Positions 5,389-5,398 of a stretch of 5,398 nt of DNA are shown one piece after another. The DNA is from an uncultured Allosphingosinicella sp. GTDB lineage: Bacteria; Pseudomonadota; Alphaproteobacteria; Sphingomonadales; Sphingomonadaceae. The stretch spans positions 1-5,398 of the forward strand of contig CAKTCN010000066.1 of the NCBI GenBank assembly GCA_934539295.1, written 5' to 3'. The notes beneath the pieces were generated by a model. The model worked only from the letters and a program-made list of their open reading frames with translations. It was not told the DNA's origin and did not search any database. The position numbers and the translations under genes were made by a program. The first letter of the stretch is position 1; each line of letters opens with the position of its first letter.

Positions 5389-5398
5389 ATGAAGCGGA
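5389..5398 (+). CDS. Start of probable IS3-family transposase OrfA (three codons visible)
   Basis: ATG at 5389 is preceded by AAGGGA (5375-5380) with an 8-base spacer and begins Met-Lys-Arg before the window ends. MKR followed by a helix-turn-helix is a common opening of IS3-family OrfA proteins, which supply the DNA-binding half of the transposase. With three codons visible, the call rests on context: the element-like end at 5324 and the leader length. Confidence 0.4.

Larger units (their letters stand above)
5324..5398 (+). mobile_element. Left end of a probable IS3-family insertion sequence (partial)
   Basis: The sequence from TGACGTGACCCCC onward differs in character from the preceding coding stretch and has the layout of an IS3-type left end: a terminal sequence beginning TG with a TGACCCCC core (5329-5336), about 60 bases of leader, a strong purine-rich site and a transposase start codon. 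The Abi-like frame stops at its first bases. Only 75 bases are visible, so neither the right inverted repeat nor the target-site duplication can be checked. The exact left boundary could be 5324 or 5329. Confidence 0.5.

Overview
The window is GC-rich and its coding style (GC-rich third positions, a giant PAS/GAF sensor kinase of the type common in Sphingomonadales and Rhizobiales, an HxlR regulator beside a short-chain dehydrogenase) suggests an alphaproteobacterium, most likely a sphingomonad. That placement is inferred from family resemblance only. No rRNA, tRNA or CRISPR array was seen.

Layout. (1) Positions 1-3392, minus strand: one uninterrupted reading frame of 1130 codons that runs off the left edge. 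It encodes the sensory part of a soluble signal-transduction protein, GAF-PAS-PAS-GAF-GAF-PAS-PAS-PAS; the catalytic end is outside the window. (2) Positions 3393-3817: about 425 bases without a convincing gene. They hold two short direct-repeat pairs upstream of the kinase and a degenerate repeat pair around the 9-mer TGAATGTCC. (3) Positions 3818-4204, minus: an HxlR-family winged-helix regulator. (4) Positions 4205-4285: an 81-base divergent promoter region with a perfect 7-7-7 inverted repeat lying almost exactly midway between the two start codons. It is the obvious HxlR operator. (5) Positions 4286-5017, plus: a complete classical short-chain dehydrogenase/reductase (SDR). (6) Positions 5018-5398: an accessory patch. 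It contains a 14-bp palindrome, a perfect 10-bp-stem hairpin, then a start codon opening a 25-residue reading frame that resembles the N-terminus of Abi-like (abortive infection) proteins. That frame stops exactly where a probable insertion sequence begins, with the start of an IS3-type orfA at the right edge.

How the parts relate. The HxlR/SDR pair looks like a self-contained, effector-inducible detoxification or redox module in which the regulator represses both divergent genes. The kinase is probably transcribed independently. The most interesting part is the right end: a putative structured leader RNA directly in front of an Abi-like gene that has apparently been split by an insertion sequence, i.e. 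a broken defence locus that may have carried its own RNA element.
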